Origin: Liquidambar formosana
Lineage: Eukaryota; Streptophyta; Magnoliopsida; Saxifragales; Altingiaceae
Length of the DNA: 64,000 nt
Direction: 5' to 3'
Assembly: GCA_039720395.1 (NCBI GenBank)
Contig: CM077829.1
Location: 22,647,955 to 22,711,954 of the forward strand
Positions within the stretch are counted from its first letter, which is position 1. Every line of letters starts with the position of its first letter. The translations under genes and the position numbers were made by a program. Below the pieces are notes generated by a model. It was not told the origin of the DNA. It ran no database searches and was given only the letters and a program-made list of their open reading frames with translations. Below, piece by piece: positions 12,655 through 23,962 of the stretch.

Positions 12655-12934
12655 TATGCGGAGCCTAGTATCCGGCCGGATGATAGTCGTTATGGGGAAA
12701 ACCCAAATAGGCTCCAGCGCCACACTCAATTTCAGGTTTACCTTGATTTAATATATTGATATAATATGATTTTGGATGATCTATGAAGCTTTTTATAGGA
12801 TCATCTTGGTTCTTGACAGTCTCCAATAGTTTTTAATTTTATCTTCTTTTTTTTTTGGATTTGTCCTCAGGTCATATTGAAGCCCGATCCTGGAAATTCA
12901 CAAGATCTCTTTATCCGTAGCTTATCAGCTTTAG
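12655..12934 (+). pseudogene. Captured fragment of organellar glycyl-tRNA synthetase (EDD1-type), two exons
   Basis: The exon at about 12655-12735 reads [20 protein letters not shown] and continues to HTQFQ, ending at CAG|GTTTAC. The intron (12736-12870) ends in TTGTCCTCAG. The second exon (12871-12934) reads VILKPDPGNSQDLFIRSLSA and ends at the donor G|GTAGTG. These are hallmark residues of the alpha part of the bacterial-type glycyl-tRNA synthetase that plants use in plastids and mitochondria to charge tRNA-Gly. The reading frame is kept across the intron, so this piece was taken from genomic DNA. No further exons are visible: the next intron appears to be interrupted by the UBP1 copy at 12982. 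It is a transduplicated fragment with no start or end. Confidence 0.85.
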
Positions 12935-12964
12935 GTAGTGAGTGGACCTTTTTTCTTTAAGTCA

Positions 12965-14567
12965 TTTGAAACAAACTATATGAAATAAACACTAAATTCC
13001 CCTTAAAATCAGTCGCTCATTCCCACAGAAAAACTGTAGTTGGGATAAGGCATAGTTTAAGTAATCATCCCACAGATAGAGAAAACAAAACACTCTACAT
13101 ATCCATACATAGCAGGTATATAGCTGGTATACAACAATCTAACCAGTAAGTAATAAAGCGTAAAATTTAAAAGCATCCTCCAGGCTTTAACATTATTCTG
13201 GCATGCCATGGTATAATGGGAATTCTATCTTGTAATCACTGGTAGTACATCATCTGCTGGTTTGTTGCAACATTCTAGAACCCACCATCGTAGATTGCTT
13301 GACTAGCTCCAGCAGTACCCATTCCTATGACTGCCTGCTTAAGAGCATGCTGACCCCCTGTGGATGCATAAGGGCCTGTGCACCACCCATTTTGCTCAAT
13401 GCCATCTGTCGTTCGTAGGCTGCAAGATCAGTGGCTGAGATACCTGGCATATGTGCAGCAGTTGGTGGGGGAAGAGGGGTAGAGCTTGTCCCTGGAGGAG
13501 TAGGTTTGCTACCCCATGAGCACTTAATTGGTTTGCCACAGAGGATCCGGGCATTTCCCATCTGAATAGCCATAGCTGCTTCAGAATGGGTACTGTATCT
13601 CACAAACCCAAAGCCTTTATCTCGTTGCACCCGAACATCTTCAATAACTCTAGCACCAAAGGCATGGAAATGCCGATGGAGATCAACCGAAGTAACCTCA
13701 AGAGCAAGATTGCCAACATAGACAGTGGTATACTGAGCATTGTTCTCTGGAGCATCATCATTAGCCTTGTCTTGACCATCTTCCGATGTTCCATTTGTTA
13801 GTTCCACAACACTTTTGGAATCTGAACTCTGCTTGTCATCATTAGAGCAAGCACCCTTTGCTGCCCAGTTAGTCCGAATCTATCTGCTTCCAAGCCACTT
13901 TCCATTTAAGTCATTTATTGCACTTTGGGCATCCTGCTGACTCTGAAAAGAAACAAACCCAAATCCCCTTGAGCGCCCAGTCTTTTGATCCCACATAACC
14001 CTTGCATCTGAACAACTAGGATAAACAGAGAAACACGCAAACAATGTAGCATCCGTAACCTCAAGGCTAAGATCACCAACAAATATATTGAAGTGACCTG
14101 ATGTATCCTCTCTCTGACTACTAGCATATGCCCAATTAACTTTAATAGGCTGCCCAAACAGATGCCTTCCATTAAGAGTCACAATAGAAAGGGCATCTGA
14201 TCGTCGATCGAAGTAGTCCACAAAACCATATGATGACTTCTCTTTCTGAATAAGCTTGCATCCTTCAAGGGGACCTGTACTTGAGAAAACCTCTTGAAGG
14301 AGTGGTTCTATAACCTGGGGATGAATGTTTCCTACATACACACTGCGGCATGTACTTGAATCAAACCCAGGAGGCAGATTTCCACTCAAGATAGGCTCTA
14401 TCTGAGGAGGGGCTAAGAGGCCAGGGTGCTGGTAGAGAGACTGCTGCTGAAGGAGCGATTGCTGCATCAAAGCTTGTTGTTGCTTCATCCTCTGCTGTTG
14501 CATCTTCTTCCGGTTATAAAAAAAAAAAAAAAAAAAACAGAGTAGTTTCTTTTGAAACAAACTATAT
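12965..14567. repeat. 17-bp direct repeat flanking the UBP1 copy
   Basis: TTTGAAACAAACTATAT occurs at 12965-12981 and 14551-14567, bracketing the intronless UBP1 copy. This looks like a target-site duplication from LINE-type retroposition into the glycyl-tRNA synthetase intron. Confidence 0.8.
12982..14537 (-). pseudogene. UBP1: Retrocopy of UBP1-type oligouridylate-binding protein, three RRMs
   Basis: The minus-strand coding region runs from ATG at 14503 to TGA at 13236, without introns. It has a Gln-rich start, then [10 protein letters not shown], then three RNA-recognition motifs: RRM1 with VYVGNI and [11 protein letters not shown]2 with IFVGDLS and [14 protein letters not shown]3 with VYVGNLA and KGFGFVRY. 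The C-terminal AIYDGG motif of the family also survives. UBP1 proteins are TIA-1-like nuclear and stress-granule proteins that bind U-rich RNA. The copy is broken by a TAG after RRM2 (13880-13882, from CAG), by a frameshift near 13350 and by a TAG in the last exon equivalent. Plant UBP1 genes have many introns, so this is a reverse-transcribed copy. The A-run at 14517-14537 lies beside the 5' end of the gene, the wrong side for its own poly(A) tail. Confidence 0.9.
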
Positions 14568-15345
14568 ACATTGGTGAAAAGTTACTTTTGTAGTAGTTTC
14601 TGAAGGTGCAAAAAATTCCTTAGAGTGCTTATTCTGGTTAATGCTTATGCCATGATAATCCGTGTTTAATTGTTTCTGCTATGTGGTGCCCTCGCTAATG
14701 TGAGAAAATACTTGAAATTGAGACCAACTCTAGGAGATTATTTTATCTTTTCAGTTTTTTTAACATTTCCATGCTTTTTGAAGGAAAAAGGGATATCAAA
14801 AGGACCCCTTATGGTATAGTCATGAGATCTCCTTTTAGTCTGTGGGTTTTCTTCGCATTTTTTATTCACATTTCTTGGAAAATAGTGCAGAGTGATTTAA
14901 CTATTTGTGGGTTTAGATGTGCATTTTAAACAAGTAGGTGATGGATGAAGTGGTCAGAACTAGCTTGTGGTATGACACTTGGTTAGGTGGTGTATATGAG
15001 TGCAGAAAGTTCTTGTGAAAGACAGAACTTATGCTGCTTGTGGGTATGGAATTGCTAAAAAGAAACAGTGCCTTCTTAAAGAAATAAGAACAATGTAGCT
15101 AAATTGATAAAACATAAGATCAATAATGTAGCAGTTTTGCTTGTGTGGCTGTGAACTGGGTCCATGTAATTGGACCACCATACGGTCAGACCAGTGCAAC
15201 ACCCAGAGCTTTTTCTGTATACTTCATCATCATAGCATTTTTTTCTTGTAGAACTTGGTGTTTATTTATTTGTATAATCCATCAATGGGAATGGATGCTT
15301 CTCTTTGTAGAACATATGGTTATGTTAACTGTTCTGTTTTCCTTT
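14568..15345. other. CACTA interior between UBP1 and enolase fragments
   Basis: AT-rich and intron-like. No domain is recognised on either strand. It may combine the rest of the glycyl-tRNA synthetase intron and sequence upstream of the enolase exons. Confidence 0.35.
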
Positions 15346-15353
15346 TTGATCGA

Positions 15354-15842
15354 GGAAACAGTTTATCACACACTAAAGGGAATTATTAAGGCAAAGTATG
15401 GACAAGATGCATGCAATGTTGGAGATGAAGGGGTTCCACTCCCAATGTTCAGGATAATAGAGAGGGATTGGTTTTGCTCATTGATGCAATTGAAAAGGCT
15501 GGTTACACAGGCAAGGTAGGTGGTGCTGATTATCTTCTTGGTTCTATTGAAATTCAGTTTTGCTTATATCATTTGTGGAATCAAAACAACAATGCAGATC
15601 AAAATAGGAATGGATGTTGCAGCTTCAAAGTTCTTCACTAAAGATGGGAAATATGATCTAAATTTTAAGAAACAACCAAAATCATGGAGCGTATGTGCTC
15701 ATAGCTTAGAGCCTCTGCGAACTCTACAAGGATTTTGTCTTCAGTTGATATCCAACTTGTAGGAGATGATTTGTTGGTCACAAATCCGAAGAGAATAGCA
15801 GAAGCTATTCAGAAGAAGTCTTGCAATGGTTTGCTATTGAAG
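15354..15842 (+). pseudogene. Captured fragment of enolase (plastid ENO1-like), introns kept
   Basis: The first exon (about 15354-15515) reads VYHTLKGIIKAKYGQDACNV + GDEG, then is frameshifted, with [19 protein letters not shown] recoverable in another frame. It ends at AAG|GTAGG. The intron 15516-15597 ends AATGCAG. The second block (15598-15842) reads [20 protein letters not shown], is frameshifted, and ends with [20 protein letters not shown] and [10 protein letters not shown]. Enolase turns 2-phosphoglycerate into phosphoenolpyruvate; the wording fits the plastid form best. The block that should contain VSIEDPFDQDDW is deleted. The last exon ends at AAG|GCAAGT, a GC-type donor. It is a gene fragment taken from genomic DNA, not a functional gene. 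Confidence 0.88.
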
Positions 15843-16595
15843 GCAAGTGTCTATTACTATAATGATACGCTATTTTGCCTTTATTTAATAGAAAAGTGGT
15901 TGGATTTTTATTTATATTTTTTTTCTTTCTTGTTGGCTTATTGTTTTTCTTTTTAGGCTCTGCAATTTTGAATTGTGTGATCAATTTTACCTTCATTCAT
16001 GATTTATCCCACAAATATTCATTATGTAGGAAATTCCCAAAAGGGGAGAGGTAATTAATTTTTAAGGTTCAGTTATTAAAATTGGCAATCACGGGAAGGA
16101 GTTCGATACTTTATAATTAGTGAGATTGGGCTGTATGGGCATTTTAGGTGGTGGCTAATAATTGCAATTGCATAGCTTGAAATATTGATCGTCTGCATGT
16201 AGGATTTTAGATGGAAGGGAGGCTAGAATTCCAACAATGAGGATTATTGTAATTGGTTGCTTTATGAGAATTAAGTATTAACTAATGTGCAGGAATAACA
16301 AACTACATAGCGTCTCATTTGATTTGATGATCAGTGCATAATTATCTTCTGGGAGTTTTTCTTAGGTTATCTAGTTATTATTTAGATGTGGTCATTAGTT
16401 ATTAGGTTGTAGTGACCAATTGCTATTTTGAGCATAACTGCAGGCAGTAGTACTTAATTATGTTAGCCCCATGCTTGTTATTGGATAAGGTTGGGTTCCT
16501 CTATTATCTAGAGCATTTTATTGCCAAAGGAGTATATTAGAACTTTAGAAGTTAGGAAAAGTGAATATGGAAAAGCATTACATGCAGTCACATCC

Positions 16596-16652
<57 letters not shown>

Positions 16653-18640
16653 TTATATGCAAGTACATAAGATTGCCAAAGAGTACAAAATGATGATTAA
16701 TTACAGTTTTTGAATGCAAAAAATAGAAAAGAGTCGTAAGAACAGGTGAACATAGAAATATTTGAGACAAACGCAGGTTCAGGTTCCTTGTTATAATTTG
16801 GTTTCCTAGATTTGATAACTTTCCTTTGAGTTAAATGTAACAGTTATTTAAATAAATTGAGGTCATGGGAGTTTGAAATTGCTATTTGCCTATTTTCAAC
16901 TACTTGCATGTACTCAAGGACCAATCATTTACTTGGGTTTTCCTCAATTGATTTAGTCTTACTTGAGAGTTGAGAATAGTTGGGCCAAAGGCTTAGATTA
17001 CTTAAGAGATAGCAAAATAAAATAAGAGTGTCACATCTTATAGATGGAAGCATCATTTATTTTCATTTCTTTCAGTCGCGAACAAGTCTACTAACACAGA
17101 TGCACTCTCTATTTCCTCTTTGGATGTGTGTTGGAGGAGGCGAATGATCATGGTGAAGGGGGAGGGAGCATTCCTTGAAGGAATGATGAGATCATAGTTA
17201 GTGCTCTTTGTGGTTGGTAGCTGGGAACCTCATGCCCAGCTCCTCTTACTGTAGCAAATGTCAATCCTTTGTATGCCACAGCATACCCTCCAACCTGTCA
17301 TTGTAAATTTTAGATTATAGTTGAAGTCACAGATTGATCTTTTGCAAAATATCAATTACAATAACAACAATACATTAACCCCATCTATATCCATCATGTG
17401 GCCTGAACCTTCCCGGTATCATTATCATTATCAAGTTCGTATTAATAATTTATTATTAGGTTTCTTTGCTTCAGAAAATGTGAAACAGGCATAGACAACC
17501 ACACACAAAAGATGCATATCTGATATACATATGTTATATTGGTATAGTGCATTGAAGATGTGCAGTGGAATAGGGTGCACATTCGTGTGCAAAAAAATAA
17601 AAATGAAAAAGGTTTGAATATTATTTATTTATTTGTTAGAATTCATATATTTTAAACTATAAAATTATGTCAAGTTCCTGTTTATGGTGGCCTTTGCGCA
17701 GAATATGATCTGATTTTTTTGTTTGCTTTCTGTCTGTGTGTGCATCTAAATATTGATAGATCTATCTTTTTGCTATTAGCTCATTGTTACACAGAACTGT
17801 TGAAAGATTTTGCTTTTTGCAGGTAATAGAGCATTTCTATGCTTTTATTTTGCATTCTAAAGGGAGAAATTTGATGTTGACATTGATTGGGTCTTAATTA
17901 GTTAAAAAACTGGTATAATTTGTGGAGATTTTGTTTTTTCCCATTTCTGCATTTTTAGCTCTTTCTTTTTGCGATTAGCACACTGTTACATAGAACTGCA
18001 TGTGTTAAATAGATTTTGCCTTTTGTAGGTGCATGGGTAGGCGAGATAGAGAGAGAGAGATAGAGAGAAAGAGAAAGAGATGGGATATTTTGCTTTGATA
18101 GAGTCAAAGAAACGGGAGCAAATTAACACTGAAGCTTTTGTGGATGCTCACTCTTCTAGTTCGTTCCTTTTTTGTGGATGCTCACTCTTCTAAATGGGAG
18201 CTCTTTTTTTTTTTTTTTTTTTTTTTTGCTCTTTTTTTGGTTCTCACCTGATGGCTTCTTTTTGTGTAGTTGAATCATGCATCATGATCATGGCAAAAAG
18301 TGAAAAATTTTTGAGGATGTTGCCTTTTTAGATTTGTTTTTCATTTTAACATAAAAAATATTGTAGCACTAGTTAAGTCAAGGGAATGGTGATGACTTTT
18401 GAAACCTTGTTCTTGTAATCCAATGAAATGAAAATAATGGTTTTATAATTAATATGAGTGATTTAATTTCCTTTGTTATTTTATTTGTCTTAATTTCTTT
18501 TATTTCATATTGAGAATTTAATTATTGAGTAATTTGTATAAACAGGTTGATGTATCAAATTTAATAACAGGTTTATAGGGTAGTAAATAGTATATGACAT
18601 TTTTTGTATATGAATACCACCAAAAAAAAAAAAAAAAAAA
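15843..18640. other. CACTA interior, right part, with simple repeats
   Basis: No protein family is recognised. It contains an (AT)n(AG)n microsatellite at 16599-16650, a (GA)n tract at 18043-18080 and a T-run at about 18207-18229. Two local duplications are also present: a block of about 80 bases around TTTTTGC(T/G)ATTAGC...GTTACA(C/T)AGAACTG at 17765-17825 and 17964-18030, and TGTGGATGCTCACTCTTCTA at 18141-18160 and 18174-18193. Confidence 0.5.
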
Positions 18641-18649
18641 ATGGTGCCA

Positions 18650-19200
18650 TAGATAAGATGACTGTTTTCTATAGTCATCTTTTAATACATAAGATGACTG
18701 GTTTTAAGAGCATAAGATGACTGTGAAAAACAGTCATCTTATATAGTCACACAGTCATCTTATATAATAATACATGACTGTTTTTAAGAACATAAGATGA
18801 CTGTGTTTCACAGTCATCTTATATAGTCACACAGTCATCTTATATAGTAATATATGACTGTTTTTAAGAACATAAGATGACTGTGAAAAGCAGTCATCTT
18901 ATATAGTAATATATGACTGTTTTTAAGATAAAACCAGTCATGTTTTGTTGAATATATGACCGTTTTTAACGGTCATCTATAGCACAAAAGATGACCGTAT
19001 TAATGAATAAAGGATTTTCTTTCTTTGATTCAAACATGACTGTTTTTAAAAAACGGTCATCTATTACTCTCAAAGATGACCGTAAAAAACGGTCATCTTA
19101 TTTGATGATAAAAGATGACGCCTGAAGAGATGACTATTTTTTCTAAAAACAAAGATGACTGTTTTGCTAAAAGATGACTGTTAAATACAGTCATCTATCA
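18650..19200. repeat. Right subterminal repeats of the CACTA
   Basis: Roughly 27 copies of GATGAC(T/C)G or its reverse complement fall in 550 bases, many arranged as head-to-head hairpins such as AAGATGACTGTG...CAGTCATCTT. The T/C variants come in matched pairs within a hairpin (GATGACCG with CGGTCATC). They are probable transposase or accessory-protein binding sites. Confidence 0.9.
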
Positions 19201-20218
19201 ACGTTTTTGTAGTAGTGATTAAATCCATGGGCCCATGGTAAAATGAATATGGAAAGGAGTTTCCATAAGTTCATCATTGAGTTGATATTAATGAATGAGT
19301 ATAAAGTAATTGAACTAGGGACTTAATAGACTTCCATATCCTATTAGTTCAATTGGAGACATTGTGTTGATGGAAGGATGGAATTGTAACCTATAAACTA
19401 TAACAGAAGGGTTCTTTGTAAATGACTATTCACCTCATTAAGGGCTACACCATGAGCCATATGCTAGGTGTTACTCATGGTTAGTAGAAGCCCTAATTGA
19501 TATAAACGAGTTATAATCAATTAGGGAATTGAAAGGAGTTTCAATTAGACCCTTTAATGGAAAGTGTTCCATTGTGCACATCATGTGCTATACCTACTAC
19601 TTGATGATGTGAACCCAATGGGTCACACACTGATCATGTTAAGAGAGCTTGAATATCTATAAGAGAAAGGGCATAAGTGAATAAAAGAATTGTTCTTAAG
19701 GAGCAAGGTTGTATAAGATACAAATTAGAGGGGTTATTGTGCAATTAAGAGTAATTACACAAAACCCTCTAGGGTTTGGAATCCCCCTAGGGTAGGCCCT
19801 ATATGGAGGCTATTTAATGCCTCTTATGATGTGATCACATCATCACATTCACTACTCCAAGTGCTGGCTGAAATTCATAGGAGGCTCTCTCTCTCTCTCC
19901 TTCTTCTCCATCTCTAGCAATAACAAGGAAGAAGAAGGAAAGGACTTCAAGCTCAAGCTAGGTGTGGATACCATTGGAGGCAGCACACTTGGGTTGCTCA
20001 TTCACCGCTGTCCAGAGACAAAGCTTGGAGCAAAAAGGAGAAGACAAAGCTTGGAGCATAAAGGAAAAGACATTAATCAACTGTAAGTAATCCCAACTCT
20101 CTTGGTAGTTAGGGTTTATGTTTTTGTATTATGCATAATCGGATTCATGGGTTTGGGAATCGTAGGAAAATTTTAATTCTGCCTTTGTAGTTTTTCCTCC
20201 CTAGTTAGATTCCCAACA

Positions 20219-21262
20219 GTGCACAATGGAACACTTTCCATTAAGGATCTAAATGGAACTCCTTTCAATTCCCCAATTGATTATAACTCATTTACATCAA
20301 TTAGGGCTTCTATTAACCATGAGTAACACCTAGCATATGGCTCATGGTGTGGTCCTTAATGAGATAAATAGTCATTTACAAAGAACCCTTCTGTTATAGT
20401 TTATAGGTTACAATTCCATCCTTCTATCAACACAATGTCTCCAATTGAACTAATAGGACAAGGAAGTCTGTCAAGTCCCTAGTTCAATTACTTTATACTC
20501 ATTCATTAATATCAACTCAATGATGAACTTATGGAAACTCTTTTCCATATTCATTCTACCATGGACCCATGGGTTTAATGAGTTATATTCAATGAATGCT
20601 ATATGAGACATTCACTCTCTTTTTTCCTGAGAGTGATGGATTCTTTGTTGACTACCTTCACATACATAGCAGTAGGGCCAATGAACATCTTTACAGACCC
20701 TTGAATAGGATCTACACTTAGTGTTATCAAACTTCTAAAGCTACATGCATAAGATAACCATGGTGTCTTAGGTCTAAGGATTACTTGTACCACCATAACA
20801 ATGAGAAACTGATTGACAGGCAGGTTAAAACTTCATTCAGTTTATCTCATATCTTTGTTCACATTCAATGTACCTATTCTTATAATAGGCACCCACTTAT
20901 TGGTTGTAGTGTCTCCACACAAATAGCTTGAGACTAGCTATCCTCCTATAGAGTCAACCTAACAAGTGCTAGTCCTATGGTTTATTATTGTCCATCATAG
21001 TGAACCTTCAACTATGAATGTTTTAGGAGTTTAGTACAGAGATATATTTACAGTCTCAAAATTACAACACTTTGTAATTTCATATTCTCAACTCTAACTC
21101 CATGGACATATTATGTAAATATAAATGATGCATATAAACAAAATAGAATAAGCCCTTTTATTAAATCAATAATAAATGTGACATGCATAAATGAAATCAA
21201 TTGATTGTTCCTAATCCCTAAACAATCATCTCCATGATTGGCTCTAGGGCATAATCCTAATA
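20219..21262 (-). mobile_element. 5' LTR of Copia C2, part 2
   Basis: This is the continuation of the reversed C2 LTR after the C3 insertion, beginning with the duplicated GTGCA. It ends ATAATCCTAATA at 21262, where CTAACA is expected, so the terminal CA has mutated. Sequence to the right belongs to a Tat element, so C2 inserted into that element's 3' UTR. Confidence 0.9.
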
Positions 21263-21749
21263 AACGCACCATAGAATTTAGCACACATTAGAAGTTTTTG
21301 TTTCCCTATCTCATATAGAGTGCACTAGGTAGTCTAGCATGTGGTTAGGATGCCTTATTTTATATGAGTACCAATAGGTTTGGCATACAAATTAGGATGA
21401 TCTTTTTGGTTAAGTAGTCGCTTTTCCATTCTTGTGTGAGCGCACTGTAGAATTTGGCACACATTAGAAATTTTTTATTCCCTATCTCACATTGAGTGCA
21501 CCAATTTAGTTGGCATGTGGTAGGATGGCTTTATTTGTATGGGCACTAATAGAACTTTGGCATACAAATAAAAAGTGTTTGACATATCAACAAAGTTGAT
21601 ATATAAAGGTTTTCCTATATTCCCCAGTGAACTTCTCCTCATGAGTCTTGATGAAGTCAATTCATTCGTTTCTTTGAGGGTCTGAAAATGAATGTCTTTT
21701 AGGTCATTGGTATTCGCTTGCAAAGCAAACTTCACCAATGAGGGGCTTC
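21263..21749 (+). mobile_element. 3' UTR and polypurine tract of a plus-strand Tat element
   Basis: The segment holds two diverged direct copies of a block of about 165 bases, starting GCACCATAGAATTTAGCAC (about 21266) and GCACTGTAGAATTTGGCAC (about 21429). It ends in AATGAGGGGCTTC (21737-21749) immediately before the LTR. The last 60 bases match the reverse complement of 28282-28330 in T1, which marks the same element type. 3' UTR tandem repeats are common in Tat/Ogre elements. Confidence 0.8.
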
Positions 21750-23742
21750 TGTAGACACCCCATTTTCATCCCTTAACATTTGACCTTTCCACATCAGAAG
21801 CATTATCACATATAGATTTTTGCATCATTTTGGAACCAAATCTTTTTAGTTAGACTCTAGACACCCTTAAGAATCCATGGTATCTTCTGGGGTTCAATTT
21901 GGTTAAGTCTTAATAGCTAATAAGAACTTTTGTGACTTGGAAGGCATTTATGTCATTTCACTTGCATAATTTTTATTTAATATCAAATTCTCATCAAATT
22001 CATCTTGGAATGATCCTAATGACCTTAGAATATCATTTAGAGGCTTGGTTTAAAGTTTGGTTAAGTTTAGAGATGATTTGCTTAAGGATGGTCCAAAGTA
22101 GGCTCGATTTGACTCCATTCATCGGTCCTTCTTATAATTGCTTTCTAATTTGATCCAATTTGGTAAAATTAATGCTTCATTAATATCAATTGAGTCTTAA
22201 TTAAGGTGTATTAATTCTTAGAATCATTTTGGAAGAGTTTGATTGCAACTAGGATTCCATTAGGGTTCAAACGCTAATGTTGCCCCAGTGAACCTCAATT
22301 GATCTCTATGAGCCATATGGGCTTAACCCTTGATTAATTGACCAAGTGTGGCTCAATTAGGAGTGTTTTAATCAAATTTTGAGTAGGTAATTGAGCTATG
22401 GTCATTTTAAATCCAAAATCAATGAATTTAGACTTGAAATGGACCTGATACATAGCCTTAATGAATAAGAAGCACAAAAGGAAGCAAAAAAGTACAAAAC
22501 CAGCCCCTGGTGTCATTTTGGCCACCCAAGGTAGCCCAAACGGCCACCCAAGGTGCCTAAACAGCCACTAAGGGTGCCCAACTAGCCTGTGGCAAAGTTT
22601 CACTCAACCTCTACCTCTTTTGACTCCATCTCTTGATTTAATTTGGATTTTCTCCAAATTTTTGAAGCGTTTGAGATAGAAATCAACTCCTGAGAGTGAT
22701 TTAGAGCCCTTGGATCATCCCTAAATAGATCCAATCCTACCCATTCATTCCATTCATCCTTAGCTATAAATAGAGTCCTCCCCTCTTTCATTATACATCA
22801 AGTCTTAGTAGAGTTTTCCTAAGCAAATGAAGAGCTTGAATTCTTGAGTGTGGGGTGAAAGTTCCTATTAGTATCCCCAGATTTGAGATTCATTCTAAGA
22901 AGAGCTTGAGCTCAATAGTTAGTGGGGAACGTTCCTATTAGTACCCTCTGGTTTGCAACCCATTTTAAAGCTTAAAGGCGCAGAAGCTCTGTTTGACTTT
23001 CGACTCCCTCCCCCGAGGCCATCTTAAAGCTTGAAGGCGCAAAAGCTCTGCCCGACTTTCGACTTCAAAACCTCAAGGTTGCAAACAGAACTCTACTTCT
23101 ATTCTGTTAGGTATAATCCCTAAACTCCATTGCTATGATGTAGTTGTTTATGTGATGATGCATACTCTCATGAGTTTTATTATTCATAGGATTATATTAG
23201 GGTTTTGATCCTAAGTCAAATAAGTTTTCAAATTAGAGTTGTTTCTTTTGAAGTAAGTTGTTTTTCAAAAGCAAATGTTTGATTATGGATTGGATTCTGA
23301 TAGAATCCTACAAGGAATGAAACTCTTCCCCCCAACATGGTTGTTCAAACTACGTGGACTTTGATCTTCGTCAGAAGTATGTAGACCGCTCACTTGAGCC
23401 CAAATCCAACTTAGCTTAGTTTTTATCTTTTAATTTTTGTAATTTTTAGCTATATTGCATGATTCAAATTAATTAAGCCCAATCAATAAGTGAGACCGAT
23501 TTATCGGGTGAAATGGGTGCCTACAGGCCGTGGTCCGGAACCTTCCTATTTCGTAACCTTGCCCCCGAATCCTTATTTTTGGTTCAAGACTTGCCTATTT
23601 TCCATTAATAGAGTCAAATTTGTTTTTATGAAACAAATCTTTTAGTGGTTTCCTTGTACCCTAAAAATGAGGTGGCAATTCCTTGCTTTTTGAAACTCTT
23701 TTAAGAGTGGAATGGAACTCGATTCCCCCGAGTTGATTTCCA
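21750..23742 (+). mobile_element. 3' LTR of the plus-strand Tat element (LTR-D)
   Basis: It starts TGTAGACACCCCATTTTCAT right after the polypurine tract. A TATA box (GCTATAAATAG) lies at 22763-22773. Upstream, at 22520-22590, is a GC-rich repeat of about 22 bases (GGCCACCCAAGGTGCC, 3-4 copies). Downstream, at about 22826-23095, are two local duplications (GTTCCTATTAGTA and AAGGCGCA.AAGCTCTG blocks). AAATGAGGTGGCAATTCC at about 23666-23685 corresponds to the ...GGTGGCGACTCC block of the other Tat LTRs. The right end is uncertain; I place it at ...GATTTCCA. The flanking duplication cannot be checked. Confidence 0.7.
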
Positions 23743-23962
23743 GTGTCCACATAGGGTGTTGTTACAAAGAGAAGTATGAGAAGAAGAGAAGAGAGCATTG
23801 TTGCAGAGAGAGGCAAAAGGAAGAAGAGGATAAAGAAAGAGAAATGAATTGGGAGGAGAGAGATGATATTTTAGGGGAAAAAAAAAAAAAAAGAGAGAAG
23901 GAGAATGACAGAATAGTGGATCGAAATAAAAATAATTTCAAAAAAAAAAGGGTTAAAAGTTA
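23743..23962. other. Purine-rich spacer
   Basis: From about 23765 to 23960 the plus strand is almost all A and G. No domain or conserved frame is recognised; a short open frame here is low complexity. Confidence 0.5.

Larger units (their letters stand above)
9662..19217. mobile_element. Non-autonomous CACTA (CMC/En-Spm) DNA transposon with captured genes
   Basis: The left end is CACTACAAGAAAA and the right end, read inward on the opposite strand, is CACTACTACAAAAA. The 3-bp duplication ATT flanks it (9659-9661 and 19218-19220), and the LTR reads through cleanly once the insert is removed. Dense subterminal GATGACTG/CAGTCATC repeats lie at both ends. No TNPD-type transposase could be found in 9556 bp, so it presumably moves with transposase supplied elsewhere. 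The interior holds fragments of glycyl-tRNA synthetase (plus), UBP1 (minus, intronless) and enolase (plus), and a GC-rich exon-like block near the left end. Confidence 0.95.
8969..20218 (+). mobile_element. Solo Copia LTR C3, split by the CACTA element
   Basis: TGTTAGGATTATG at 8969 to CCCAACA at 20218 is one LTR of about 1.69 kb once the CACTA (9662-19217) and its duplicated ATT are removed. The 5-bp duplication GTGCA flanks it (8964-8968 and 20219-20223). There is no internal region or primer site, so this is a solo LTR left by LTR-LTR recombination. It lies inside the C2 LTR in opposite orientation. Confidence 0.95.

Noticed and set aside
15145..15519. Open frame of 124 codons as a complete gene
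   Set aside because: Its first two thirds match nothing, and only its end overlaps the frameshifted enolase exon. It is an accidental frame.
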